Below, piece by piece: positions 21,771 to 31,214 of a stretch of 64,000 nt of DNA. A program made the position numbers and the translations under genes. Every line of letters starts with the position of its first letter. Position 1 is the first letter of the stretch. The notes beneath the pieces are model-generated. The model searched no databases, had not been told where the DNA came from, and was given only the letters and a program-made list of their open reading frames with translations. This DNA is from Rapana venosa (Eukaryota > Mollusca > Gastropoda > Neogastropoda > Muricidae): assembly GCA_028751875.1 (NCBI GenBank), contig CM054167.1, positions 23,377,393-23,441,392 of the forward strand. The letters run 5' to 3'.

Positions 21771-23465
21771 CTCCCCTCCCTCTCTCCCTTTTTCCCCCCC
21801 CTCTCCCTCTCCCCTTTTCCCCCCCCTTCCCCCCTCCCCCCCCCCCTCTCCCTCTTTCCCTCTCTCCCCCCTCTCTCTTCCCCCTCCTTCCCCTCCCCCC
21901 CCCCCCCCCCCTTTTTTCCCCCCCTCTCTTCCCCCCCTTTTTTTTCCCCCCTTTTTCCCCCCCCTTCCCCCCCCCCCCTCCTTTCCCCCCCCCCCCCCCC
22001 CCCCCCCCCTTCCCCCCCTTTTTTTTTCCCCCCTTTCCCCCCCCCCCCCCCCCCCCTTCTCCCCTTTTCCCCCCCCCGGGGCCCTTTTGGGCCCCGGGGG
22101 CCCCCCCCCCGGGCCCCCCCCCCCCGGCCCCCCCCCCCCCTTTTTTTTTTTAACCCCCCCGGTTTTTTTGGGGGGGGGGGGAAAAAAACCCCCTTTTCCC
22201 CCCCCAAAAAAATTTTTTTTAAACCCCCCCCCTTTCCCCCTTTTTTCCCCTTTTCCCCCCTTTTTTCCCCTTTTTCCCCCCCCCCCTTTTTTTTTCCCCC
22301 CTTTTTTTTTTCCCCCCTTTTCCCCCCCCCTTTTTTTCCCCCCCCCCCCTTTTTTTTTTTTTTTTTTCTTTTTTTAAAATTTTTTTCCCCCTTTTTTTTC
22401 GGGCCCCCCCCCCTTCCCCCCCTTTCCCCCCCTTTCCCCTTTTCCCCCCCCCCCCCCTTTTTTCCCCCCTTTTCCCTTTTCCCTTTTCCCCTTTTTTCCC
22501 TTTCCCTTTTCCCCCCCCCCTCTTTTTTTTTTCCCCCAATTTTTTCAACCCCCCCTTTTTTTTTTTTTTTTCTTAAACCCCCCCCCAAATTTTTTTTCCC
22601 CCCCTTTTTCCCCCCCCCCCCCTTTTTTTTTTCCCCCCCGGGGGGGGTTTTTTTAAAAAAAAAAACCCCCCCCCCCCAAAAAAAACCCCCCTTTTTTCCC
22701 CCCCCTTTTTCCCCCTTTTCCCCCCCTTTTCCCCCCCCCCCCAAAAACCCCCCTTTTCCCCCCCGGGCCCCCGGGGGGGGCCCCCCAAAAAAACCCCCCC
22801 CCCCCCGGAAAAAACCCCCAAAAAAAAAGGGGGGGTTTTTAAAAACCCAAAAAAATTTTTTTTTTAAAAAAAATTTTCCCCTTTTTAAAAAAAGGCCCTT
22901 TGGGAAACCCCCGTTTCCCCGGGGGGGGTTTGGGCCCTTCCTTTTTTTAAAAAAAATTTTTTTTTGGGGGGGCCCCCCCCCCCCTTTTTTTTTTTTTTTT
23001 GGTTTTTTTTTTTTTTCTTTTTTTGGGTTTTTAGGGTGGGTTTTTTTGGGGGTTTTTTTTTTTTTTTTTGGGGGGGGGGGGGGGGGGAAAAGGGGGGGTT
23101 TTTTTTTGGGGGGGGGGGGGGTTTTGGGGGGGGGGTTTTTTTTATTTTTTCCCCCCTTTTTTCAAAAAAATTTTTGTTTTTGGGGGCTTCGTTTTTTTTT
23201 CCCCCGGGGTTTTTTAAAAAAAAAAAAAGGGGTTTTTGGGTTGGGGGGGGAAATTTTTGGGGGGGTTGGGGGGTTTTTTTTTTTTTGGGGGTTTTTGGGG
23301 GTTTTTTTTGGGGGGGGGGTTTTTTTTTTTAAAAGGGGGGGGGGTTTTTTTTGTTTTTTTTTGGGGGGGGGGGGGGTTTTTTTGGGTTTAAAAAAAAAAA
23401 AAAATTTTTTTTTTAGCCCCCCCTTTCCGGGGGGTTAAAAAAAATTTTTGGGCCCTTTTTTTTTT
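16176..23465. other. Homopolymer-only stretch, probable assembly artefact
   Basis: For about 7.3 kb the sequence is almost only runs of three or more identical bases: T/G/A blocks to 17.5 kb, C/T blocks to 18.6 kb, C/A, then C-dominated to 22.1 kb, then mixed. Very few isolated bases occur. Giant ORFs (up to about 1,100 codons of Gly/Lys or Pro/Phe) are without biological meaning. No gene content can be read. Confidence 0.85.
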
Positions 23466-23593
23466 CCTCACCCAACCTATAACCACCTTTACCTCTTCTC
23501 TTACTCTCTGCTGTCTCTCTCTCTTCTTTCTCCCTTCTTTCTCTCTCTCTACCTCTTCTCTCTCTCTCTACCTCTCTCTCTCTCTCATTGCAG
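23466..23593 (+). other. Intron 3 end: pyrimidine tract and acceptor of exon 4
   Basis: Normal-looking sequence resumes here. A long CT-rich tract (23490-23586) leads to CATTGCAG at 23586-23593, a strong acceptor. Confidence 0.8.
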
Positions 23594-23793
23594 GGCTGGG
23601 GGCCGGCCTGTGCTACACGCCCTCTGTCACTGTCACCAGCTCCCACTTTCACAAGTACCGCACCGTGGCCAACGGTCTGACCCTGTCTGCACCCGGGGTG
23701 GGGTTGCTGTGCGGTCCTTACCTTCTCCGATGGCTCATCGACAGTTATGGGTGGCGCTTGGCCATGGCGGCTTTCGGGGGACTCATGGCGCAG
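23594..23793 (+). CDS. MCT-like transporter, exon 4 (residues 116-182)
   Basis: Reads GLGAGLCYTPSVTVTSS, then HFHKYRTVANGLTLSAP, GVGLLCGPYLLRWLIDSYGW and RLAMAAFGGLMAQ. This is the second half of TM4, the family's conserved (Y)F.KRR.LA.G.A.AG-type segment at about 133-152 in diverged form, TM5 and most of TM6. It is 200 nt, phase 1 to 0, with donor GCGCAG/GTGATG. The join to exon 3 restores an uninterrupted FGLLSGLGAGL, so no coding sequence is lost in the artefact zone. Confidence 0.93.
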
Positions 23794-23799
23794 GTGATG

Positions 23800-24420
23800 C
23801 GTGTGTGGTGTATGTGTGTGTGTGTAGTGTGTGTGTATCTTTCAGTTTAACGGTCTATTCACATTTAGTGATTTTGAGTGTGTTGTGTGTGTGTTGTATG
23901 TGTATGTGTGTGTATGTGGGTGTGTGGTGTGTTGGGGTGGGTGGGATGGGTGGGGGTGGGGAGGAAGGGGTGGGTTGTGGGAGTGGGGTGTGTGGGTGAG
24001 GATGGGGTGGGGGGTGGTTGGGTGAGGATATGGGGTGGAGGGGGTGAGCGTGTGTGTATATATGCATGTATATGTTTGTGTGTGTTGTTGTTGTCTTCGA
24101 TTTTACGTCTGTTCACTCTCAGTGATATTAGACGGAAGTTTGTGTGTGTGTGTATCTGTGTGTGTGGGGGGGGGGGGGGGAGGGGGTAGAGGAGGGGTGG
24201 GATGGGGTTGTGGGTTTGTGTGTGCGTTTGTGGGGGTAGGGTGTGTGTGAGGGTGGGGGATGGGGTGGGGGTGGGTGGGTGGGTGAGGATATGGGGTGGA
24301 GGGGGTGAGCGTGTGTGTATATGCATGTTTATGTTTGTGTGTGTATGTGGGTGGGTGTGTGTGTGGAGGGGGGGTAGAGGAGGAATGGGAATGTATGTGT
24401 GTGTATGATAGAGAGAAATG
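23800..24420. repeat. TG/GGTG-rich intron with short palindromic motifs
   Basis: TG and GGTGGG tracts. Two copies of a short motif, TTCAGTTTAACGGTC...TTTAGTGAT (23841-23875) and TTTTACGTCTGTTCACTCTC then AGTGATATTAGACGG (24100-24135), recur at 29480, 29620 and, inverted, at 56785. An approximate internal duplication (24018-24060 and 24282-24325) is visible. Confidence 0.75.
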
Positions 24421-24424
24421 TTTT

Positions 24425-25435
24425 TTTCAGTATAGGCTATGGCCCCTTACTGAAGGGGGTACAATACACCAGTTTCAAAGCCAAACAGTGGCCAGGTGTC
24501 CCAAAACTTACTCTGTAAACATGTAATTTTCAATATGTAGATCAACATAAAGCACAAGATATCTTTGACAGTAAAATGTCCATGTAACCTGAAAAGGACA
24601 ATTTTCGTTGTTTGATTATGTTCATTTCAGTTGTGTCATCTATAAACTTTATACTAATCAGCAGATAACAAAATATAATCATTACACTTTTATCTGTGTC
24701 TGATATACATGAAACGATCATGATCAACACCAGCAAATTTACGAAATTAGAATACATACATTCAGACTGATACACATATTTATCATATATTTGCCATATT
24801 TCTATATTACATAATCATAGGAGCAACTGTAATCAAAAGACAGTGACTTGCCTGTAATACTAAAACAATGAGAATCTTTATCTATGATGTCTGGGACGAC
24901 ATTTGCAGTCAATTTATTGAAATCTCTTTTCATCAATACACGCACATCTAAAAGCTCTAAAATCTTATCTGCAACTCTTATTTCAGACATAAACATACCA
25001 CTATTAACGTCAACATGATTTTTCTGATAGTAAGTAAACACAAACACATAATACATCCTTTGCCAAACCTAAATGACCTTTTGATAATTATATAGTGAAC
25101 ATAATAACATTATTTCAGTGATGCGTTATTCCTTTAATGTATTACGACAGTTCCTTCTCGATCCAACAATTTATCCTTCTGGACCTTCTTTCGTTAATGG
25201 ATTGAATAGCTAGCAGGTTAATAATACACTGTAGTTGTAAGAAAAACGACGACGACGACGACAACAACAACAACAACAAACAAAATCATGTTCAACTGTA
25301 CATTTCCAACAACAGTTTCCATACAGTATCTGGTAACAAACATCATAATGTAATATAATATTTTTGGTCATTTATCTTAGACACCAATCCATTGACATTC
25401 CAATGTCATCAGTAGGCACAACATAGATTTTTTAT
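24425..25435. other. AT-rich intron 4 sequence, nothing recognised
   Basis: No repeat family or exon was identified. Reverse-strand ORFs at 24542-24775 and 24802-25056 have AT-driven composition and no recognised motif. Confidence 0.4.
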
Positions 25436-25439
25436 TTAA

Positions 25440-25476
25440 CCCCCCCCCCCCCCCTCTCTCTCTCTCTCTCACACAC
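25440..25476. repeat. C-run plus (CT)n
   Basis: C-run of about 15 followed by CT. Confidence 0.9.
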
Positions 25477-25861
25477 ATACATTAGGCTATCATAAACAAA
25501 CTCTTTTTGTTTTACTCGTTTATCCATTTCGTTTTTAAAATCGTGCATTTGAATTTGACAATTCAGAAAATAGGAGCTGATTGACACACTTTACGTGAGC
25601 ACTGACGTTAGCTGTCAACGTTGACACACTTACCTGTCAGCCTATGTGACAAGCCCAGGGCATAATTCAGTGCAGTTTGCACGTGATGGAGAGGGGGCAC
25701 AATTTAATGCAGGCGGTGTCTGACTTTTGTTTGTTCCCTTTGACAAACAGAAAACCAAGGGAAAACACAGAGGCTGATAATGTAGCATAGTTTGAAGTAG
25801 GCCAGCCAGAATGCTAAGCCGTATTTGTCAGATTTGGACTTTCGTCCAGATAGTTGTGTTT

Positions 25862-26756
25862 TTTTAAAAAACCATCAATGATTAAATAATCAAATACCAT
25901 AAACGCTCTTTTCCTATCTTTCCTCGCATCCTTTAAGTGAGGAACGAGTTTCCTTCTGATATCACGCACACGAGGGGTGAAGTCTTCTCCGATGAAGACA
26001 TTGCTTCCACGGAGTTTGCTGTTTAGCCTTCAGAATCATCTCCTTATCCCTGTAGAATGCACATCTCCCTATGATAGGAGAGTTAGGATTTCTATTCAGA
26101 CCATGGATCCTGTCAAACTCCATGTCACGACTCAGTCCTAATTTGTCAGTCAGTAAGTCTTTGACCAGTCCTTTACAGTCGTCACGAGTTTCAATGTCCT
26201 GTCTCGGCATCCTTATCAGTCTTTAGTTCCAGTTTTTCCACTTTTTCATACAATTTCTCGTTTTGTTCTTTCAGTCTTTTGTTTTCCTGTTTCAGATAAT
26301 TAACAGTCTCTTTCAAGTATGCCATTTCACCCAGAATACCCGAACATGTGTCTTTGACTTGCCTCACCTCTTCCTTCAGTCCTTTAAACATGGAGGTCAG
26401 CTCCTGCAGGTTTGCTGCCACGTCCCTCAGTGTAGGCTCCCGACTTGTCCTCTTAGGAGACGATGAAGCAGAACCAGCACCAGAGTTCAGCTGGGTTTGG
26501 CGCAGACTGTCCTTCCTTCCACTGGGTCCAGGTCCAGGGTTCAGCTCCACATCGCCACACCGATGCAGAAAAACGCCTAGGTACAAATAGGCGAGGAGCA
26601 AACCTACGGTAGCAGCGTCATGCAGCCTGCCCAACTTCAATGTCGGAATGTACAATGATTTTCTCAGCACTGCACGTTGAGACATAAATGCCATGAAGGT
26701 GGCCACAAAGCAGCCACACATGGCCCTGAAACTTAAAGCCACCTCTGGCATGATGT
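25862..26756 (-). pseudogene. LINE ORF1 relic with N-terminal 2A motif and coiled coil
   Basis: The minus-strand frame from 26751 starts MPEVALSFRA, passes a hydrophobic stretch (residues 47-62) and reaches CGDVELNPGP at 65-74. This is a textbook 2A ribosome-skipping motif, D-V-E-x-N-P-G-P. A Ser/Arg-rich linker and a long coiled coil (about 108-182, LKEEVRQVKD...LKQENKRLKE) follow. After a frameshift at about 26200 the sequence continues DCKGLVKDLLTDKLGL, EFDRIHGLNRNPNSPIIGR, and after another shift VFIGEDFTPRVRDIRRK and FDYLIIDG. This order matches ORF1 proteins of L2/CR1-type elements. Two frameshifts and truncation mean it is probably dead. It is antisense to the host gene. Confidence 0.85.
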
Positions 26757-26868
26757 CTTCTAGTCACTTCACAGACTCAGGTAAAGGCACAGGAACGTCA
26801 AATCCACACTTAAATCCGGAGCTCCAGTCAACAGCTGTTAACATTTCAATTGCCAGAAGTGTTCCCCC
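26757..26868 (-). mobile_element. Probable 5' UTR of the LINE relic
   Basis: Unique-looking sequence between the ORF1 start and the GA repeat at 26870. It is assigned to the element only by position. Confidence 0.4.
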
Positions 26869-27021
26869 CTGAGAGAGAGAGAGAGAAGAGAGAGAGGAGA
26901 AAAGGAGAGAGAGGAGAGAGAGAGAGAGAGAGACAGACAGACAACAGACAGACAAGCAGACAGACAGACATAGACAGAGATACAGACAGAAAGATTGTGA
27001 GAGAGTGAGTGTATGTGTGTG

Positions 27022-27100
<79 letters not shown>

Positions 27101-27120
27101 TAGACAGAAAGACCGACAGA
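26869..27120. repeat. (GA)n and (GACA)n compound microsatellite
   Basis: GA at 26869-26932 and 27025-27060, GACA at 26930-26995 and 27060-27105. Ser/Leu-rich reverse ORFs are repeat translations. Confidence 0.95.
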
Positions 27121-27282
27121 GATGCCCGCAAGTGCATTTATGCATTACTTTTGTATACATTTCTGCCGTTGAGCATTTTCTTACCATGTTATGATCTTTT
27201 CTGAGAATGATAATAGTTTTTCTTCTGTTCCCAGTTTCAATAGCCCCAAAACTTAAACTCTCATATTTTTGGGGGGTTCCAG

Positions 27283-27797
27283 GTCTGTGTTCTGGGGGCC
27301 CTGTTTTACCCACACAGATCACACAACCCATCAGCCGACAGGCCTCCTTCAAGAGAAGGCCCCGCCATGAATACTTCAGACTTGAAACAAGACGCGACCA
27401 ACTCATTATGCCCATCAAACGAAGACCATCACAAAAGCCACAACGAGGTCATGTCCGGTTCAAGGACGAAGCTGCATGGGTCAAGGACAGAGCTGCAGAT
27501 CTTGCTAGGGTCAAGGACGGAACTAGCGGTCAAGATAGGGTCAAGGACAGATGTGGCAGGGTCGAGGACAGAAATGGGGTCGAGGACAGACGTGGAGGGG
27601 TCAAGGACAGAAATAGGGTCAAGGACAGATATGGCGGGGTCGAGGAATGACCTTGAGAGTAAAACGGGGTCAAGGGCGGAGCTACAGTGCAGGGCGATGC
27701 CTAAGGGGGTGCTGCCGGTGTCGGAGTTTGGGAGCGTGGTTTTAAACCAGTCCGTGGAGTGTCTTCGCAAACCGGAATTTCCGTCCCCGCCTTTAAG
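27283..27797 (+). CDS. MCT-like transporter, exon 5 (residues 183-354, large loop)
   Basis: Begins VCVLGALFYPHR, which completes TM6, then encodes the cytoplasmic loop between TM6 and TM7. Residues 241-316 hold ten copies of G-S-R-(T/N/A), mostly GSRTE or GSRTD, spaced 6-10 residues apart. The end is PEFPSPPLR. It is 515 nt, phase 0 to 2; acceptor TTCCAG/GTC, donor TTTAAG/GTGAGT. The loop is the variable part of SLC16 proteins and is unusually long here. The repeat is Arg-, Asp/Glu- and Ser/Thr-rich and probably disordered. Seen: repeat and frame. Inferred: loop topology and disorder. Confidence 0.9.
27457..27684 (+). repeat. Coding minisatellite, GSRT repeat
   Basis: At DNA level the core is GGGTC(A/G)AGGAC(A/G)GA, repeated with 18-30 bp spacing. 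All unit lengths are multiples of three, which keeps the frame. The reverse strand is also open across it (VLDP repeats), but that is a shadow. Confidence 0.9.
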
Positions 27798-27808
27798 GTG
27801 AGTCTGGC

Positions 27809-27880
27809 CAGTGTGTGTGCGTGCGCGCGCGTGCGCGTGTAGTGTGTGTGTGTGTGTGTGTGTGTGCGTGCGTGCGCTCT
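27809..27880. repeat. (TG)n/(CG)n microsatellite after the exon 5 donor
   Basis: TG/CG repeat starting about ten bases after the donor. Confidence 0.95.
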
Positions 27881-27894
27881 TTTAATATAACGGG

Positions 27895-28022
27895 TTTTGA
27901 CAACTGTGATTTTTATTTCATAGATTTGGTCTGCAGCGTACCATGTTTGTAATATCTGTTTTGACAACTGTGATTTTTATTTCATAGATTTGGTCTGCAG
28001 CGTACCATGTTTGTAATATCTG
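27895..28022. repeat. Perfect 64-bp tandem duplication
   Basis: Copies 27895-27958 and 27959-28022 begin TTTTGACAACTGTGATTT and appear identical by eye, so the event is recent (or an assembly stutter). Confidence 0.9.
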
Positions 28023-28154
28023 TTTGTTTAAACTATTTACTTGTTTGTTACTGGTTGCATGGCTGTGTAAGAATAGGTTGAATGCAAGCGCTTTGTATTG
28101 TATCCGATTGTGTTTGCATTTGTGTAGCCCACCTCTTTAAGTCATGGCAGGTTT

Positions 28155-28262
28155 CTCAGATGACAAAATTTTACATAAGTGCGTGCATACGGGGACTAGA
28201 GGTTAAAAAAAGGTACATGAATGCTTATTCCATTATCATCCTCGAAATAAAAGTTTGAATAA
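28155..28262 (+). mobile_element. SINE-B 3' end fragment
   Basis: GCATACGGGGACTAGA, AATGCTTATTCCATTATC and CTCGAAATAAAAG match the SINE-B 3' end. Only the tail is present. Confidence 0.75.
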
Positions 28263-28264
28263 AC

Positions 28265-28860
28265 AACACCCTGCCACCCAAAACGCACACACGCACGCAC
28301 ACAAACATACTCACATACACTCTTTTCACACCCACATACACACCCACAAAACACACACAACCTACCACCACCTCCACCACCACCACCAACAAAACCCAAC
28401 AACAACACCACACTCACGCACAACAAAAACACCCCCTCCCCCCACCCCCTCCCACAACCACACACCACCGTCAACAAGAACATCACCACCACCACTAACG
28501 ACAACAACAACAACACTCACGCACAACACCAACAACCCCCCCCCCCCACACACACACACACACACAACACACACACACACACACACATACACAACACACA
28601 CACACACCACCACCACCCACCACCACCACCACACTAAACAACAAAACACAAACCCAGTCCCCCTCCTCCAGTCACAAAAAACCAACACCACCAACAACCA
28701 ACGAAACTATAAGTCCCCCTCCACACACAAAAAAACAACACAACCAACTAAACTAACAAAACTAGCAAAACCAAAAAGATCCCCCCCACACCACCACCCA
28801 CCCCAACCAAAAAAACCCAACAAAAAACAACAAAACCCACACACACCCCTACGAACCAAC
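28265..28860. repeat. CA/ACC/CAA-rich simple-sequence tract
   Basis: About 600 bp of A/C with almost no G or T. The 421-codon forward frame across it is mostly repeat and only becomes real coding where it runs into exon 6. Confidence 0.9.
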
Positions 28861-28899
28861 CATCCACCCTTCCCTACCTTACTTATCTCCTTCTCTCAG

Positions 28900-29239
28900 A
28901 TTCAGGCAGCGAGTGAGGGAACTGCTCTCCTGCAAGTTCATGTGGATCATCTGCCTCAACCAGCTCTTCATGATGTCCGGCCACTCCATCAACGTCGTGC
29001 TCTACCCGGCTTCGTGCGCTCCGTAGGGGTACCCTTCCGCGACGTCCCCGCCCTGTACACCGCCTACGGGGTCACCATCAGCGTGGCTCGGATCGGGGGT
29101 GGGTTTCTGTTCAGCGCCATCCCTCACCGCCTGGTTCACGTCTTTTTCGGGCTGCAGGTGGCGCTGGCTGTGGTGTTCGCTTTACTTCCGGTCTACGGGG
29201 TGTCGCTTCCGGCTCTGTTTGTCAACGTGGTGCTGGTTG
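28900..29239 (+). CDS. MCT-like transporter, exon 6 (frameshifted, residues 354-468)
   Basis: Reads FRQRVRELLSCKFMW and IICLNQLFMMSGHSINVVLY, then needs one extra base within CCCGG at 29005-29009 to continue as PGFVRSVGVPFRDVPALY, AYGVTISVARIGGGFLFSAI and on to VNVVLV. The observed length is 340; 341 is required by the phases (2 in, 1 out). It covers TM7-TM9 and the start of TM10. The TM8 motif is ISVARIGGG: the Arg (R418) corresponding to MCT1 Arg313 is kept, but the position four residues before it, Asp309 in MCT1 (numbers from memory), is Ile. Acceptor TCTCTCAG/A, donor GTTG/GTGAGT. Confidence 0.88.
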
Positions 29240-29359
29240 GTGAGTTTGTGTTGTGTTGTTGTTGTGTTGTGAAAGTTGAAGTCAAACTTTTATTTTCAGA
29301 TGGTACATTGAATAAGCAGTGCATTTGCTTTTTGGGGGGGGATCGAGGCATCTATCTAA

Positions 29360-29367
29360 AGAAAGAA

Positions 29368-29428
<61 letters not shown>

Positions 29429-29730
29429 AGATCATATATTGTGTGTTGTGTGTGTTGTGTGTGTGTGTGTGTGTGTTCTTCAGTTTAAAGTCTTTTTTCA
29501 CTATGAGTGATATTAGATGATGCGTTGTGAGTGTGTTTTTTGTTGTGTTGTGTATGTTGTGTTGTGTGTGTGTTGTGTTGTGTGTGTGTGTGTGTGTTGA
29601 GTGTGTGTGAGCGTGTTCTTCAGTTTAAAGTCTTTTTTCACTATGAGTGATATTAGATGATGCGTTGTGAGTGTGTTTTTTGTTGTGTTGTGTGTGTTGT
29701 GTTGTGTGTGTTCGTTCTTCAGTTTAACGT
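29360..29730. repeat. (GA)n plus duplicated 140-bp TG-rich unit
   Basis: GA at 29365-29428. The segment TTCTTCAGTTTAAAGTC...AGTGATATTAGATGATG occurs at 29475 and again 140 bp later at 29615, with a third half-copy at 29715. Confidence 0.85.
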
Positions 29731-29739
29731 CTTTTTTCG

Positions 29740-29848
29740 TGTGTGTGCCTGGTGTGTGTGTGTGTGTGAGGGAGAGAATGTGTGTATGTGCGCGTGCGTG
29801 CCGCGTTTGTGCGCGCGTGCGTATGTGCGTGCGTGCGTGTGTTTGCTG
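29740..29848. repeat. (TG)n/(GCGT)n tract before the exon 7 acceptor
   Basis: TG- and CG-rich sequence runs to TTTGCTGCAG at 29842-29851. It lacks a good polypyrimidine tract, as upstream of exon 2. Confidence 0.9.
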
Positions 29849-29851
29849 CAG

Positions 29852-29989
29852 GCCTGACGTACGGGCCGTCGTTTCTGCTGCTGAGCCCCATCCTTCTGCT
29901 GTACATCAGGCTGCCGGACCTGACCATAGCCTTCGGTCTGATCATGCTGAGTGCTGGTGTCGCGTTTGTCCTCGCTCCTACCATTGCTG
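29852..29989 (+). CDS. MCT-like transporter, exon 7 (residues 468-514)
   Basis: Reads GLTYGPSFLLLSPILLLY, IRLPDLTIAFGLIMLSAG and VAFVLAPTIAG: TM10 and most of TM11, ending in the APxIAG motif that MCTs carry in TM11. It is 138 nt, phase 1 to 1, so skipping would delete 46 residues in frame. The donor GCTG/GTACCT is weak compared with the other exons. Confidence 0.9.
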
Positions 29990-29994
29990 GTACC

Positions 29995-30106
29995 TTTGTC
30001 TGTCTGTCGGTCTGTGTGTGTGTGTGTGTGTCTGTCTGTCGGTCGGTCGGGTCGGTCTGTCTGTGTGTGTCTGTCTGTCGGTCTGTATGTGTGTGTGTAT
30101 GTGTGT

Positions 30107-30155
<49 letters not shown>

Positions 30156-30712
30156 TGTAGGTTGGTCTGTGTGTGTGTGTGTGTCTTTCTGTCGGTTTTT
30201 CTGTCGGTCTGTGTGTGTCTGTCTGTCGGTCGGTTGTCTGTCTGTGTTGTGTGTGTCTGTCTGTCGTCTGTGTGTCGGTTGGTCTGTGTGTCTGTCTGTC
30301 TTCTGTCGTTTCGTGTCTGTCTGTGTGTGTCTGTCTGTCGTCTTCTGTCGGTGTATGTTCTGTCTGTCGTCGTGTCCTGTCTGTCGTCGTCGTCTGTGTG
30401 TGTGTGTCTGTTTTGGTCGTTGGTGTTTTCTGTCTGTGTCTGTCGATCGGTCTGCTGTGTGTTGTCTGACTGTTTCTTTGTCTGTCTTGGTCTGTCGGTC
30501 GGTCTGTGTGTGTGTGTCTGCCCTCTTAGCTTCGTCTGTCTGTCGGGTGTCTGTCTGCCTCTCTGTCTTTTTGTCTGTCTATCGTCTGTCGGTCGTATTG
30601 GTGTGTCTGTCGTCCGGTCATGCTTTGTTGTCTGTCGCTGTTGGTCTGTCTGTCTGATGTTGATGGATGCATCGTGGTCAATCGGAGTATAGGGTCTGTC
30701 TGTCGGTCGGTC
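29995..30712. repeat. (TGTC)n/(TG)n/(GGTC)n degenerate array
   Basis: TCTG, TG and GTCG units. Cys/Val/Ser-rich ORFs are repeat translations. Confidence 0.95.
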
Positions 30713-30739
30713 ATGTATGTGTTATGTCTGCTGTCTGGT

Positions 30740-31200
30740 TTCCTGTACTGGATGGATGGTGGATGAAATGGGGAGAAATGGATGTATGGAAGGGTTGGTA
30801 GATGGATGGATGATGGAGAAGAAACGATGGTGGTTTCGGTGGAATGAAATGGAAGGTGGAATCGAAAGAGGGGTGGGGGGTGAATGAAGGAGTATGGGAT
30901 GAGGATGTTGGGTGGGTGGATGGGTGGAGGAGGGATTGAATGGAAGGATGGGTGGATGTTTGGGTGGATTGGGAAAGGGAAGGATGAAGAAGAATGAAGG
31001 ATGGTGGATGTGGGTGGGGTGGGATGGAAGGATGTTTGTGTGGTGATGGAGGGTTCGGTGGGTGGATGTTTGAGTGGTGTGGTGGATGGAGGGATGTGTG
31101 GTGGAGGTGGGTAGATGTTCGGTGTGGGTGGGTGGGAAGGTGGGTGGGTGGAGAATGGATGAAGGCAAGGATGGGTGGAGGATGGTGATGGATGTGATCG
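30740..31200. repeat. (TGGA)n/GGTGGATG degenerate minisatellite
   Basis: GGATGGATGG and GGTGGATG-type units with irregular period. His/Pro-rich reverse ORFs reflect it. Confidence 0.85.
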
Positions 31201-31214
31201 ATCTGCTCTGTGGT

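Noticed and set aside
16715..22744. Very long ORFs (384-1,102 codons) rich in Gly/Lys or Pro/Phe
   Set aside because: They are translations of homopolymer blocks in a probable artefact zone; no domain, no mixed composition, and open in several frames at once.
28255..29520. 421-codon forward ORF covering exon 6
   Set aside because: The upstream 200 codons are CA/ACC repeat and the downstream part passes the exon 6 donor; only 28900-29239 is coding.
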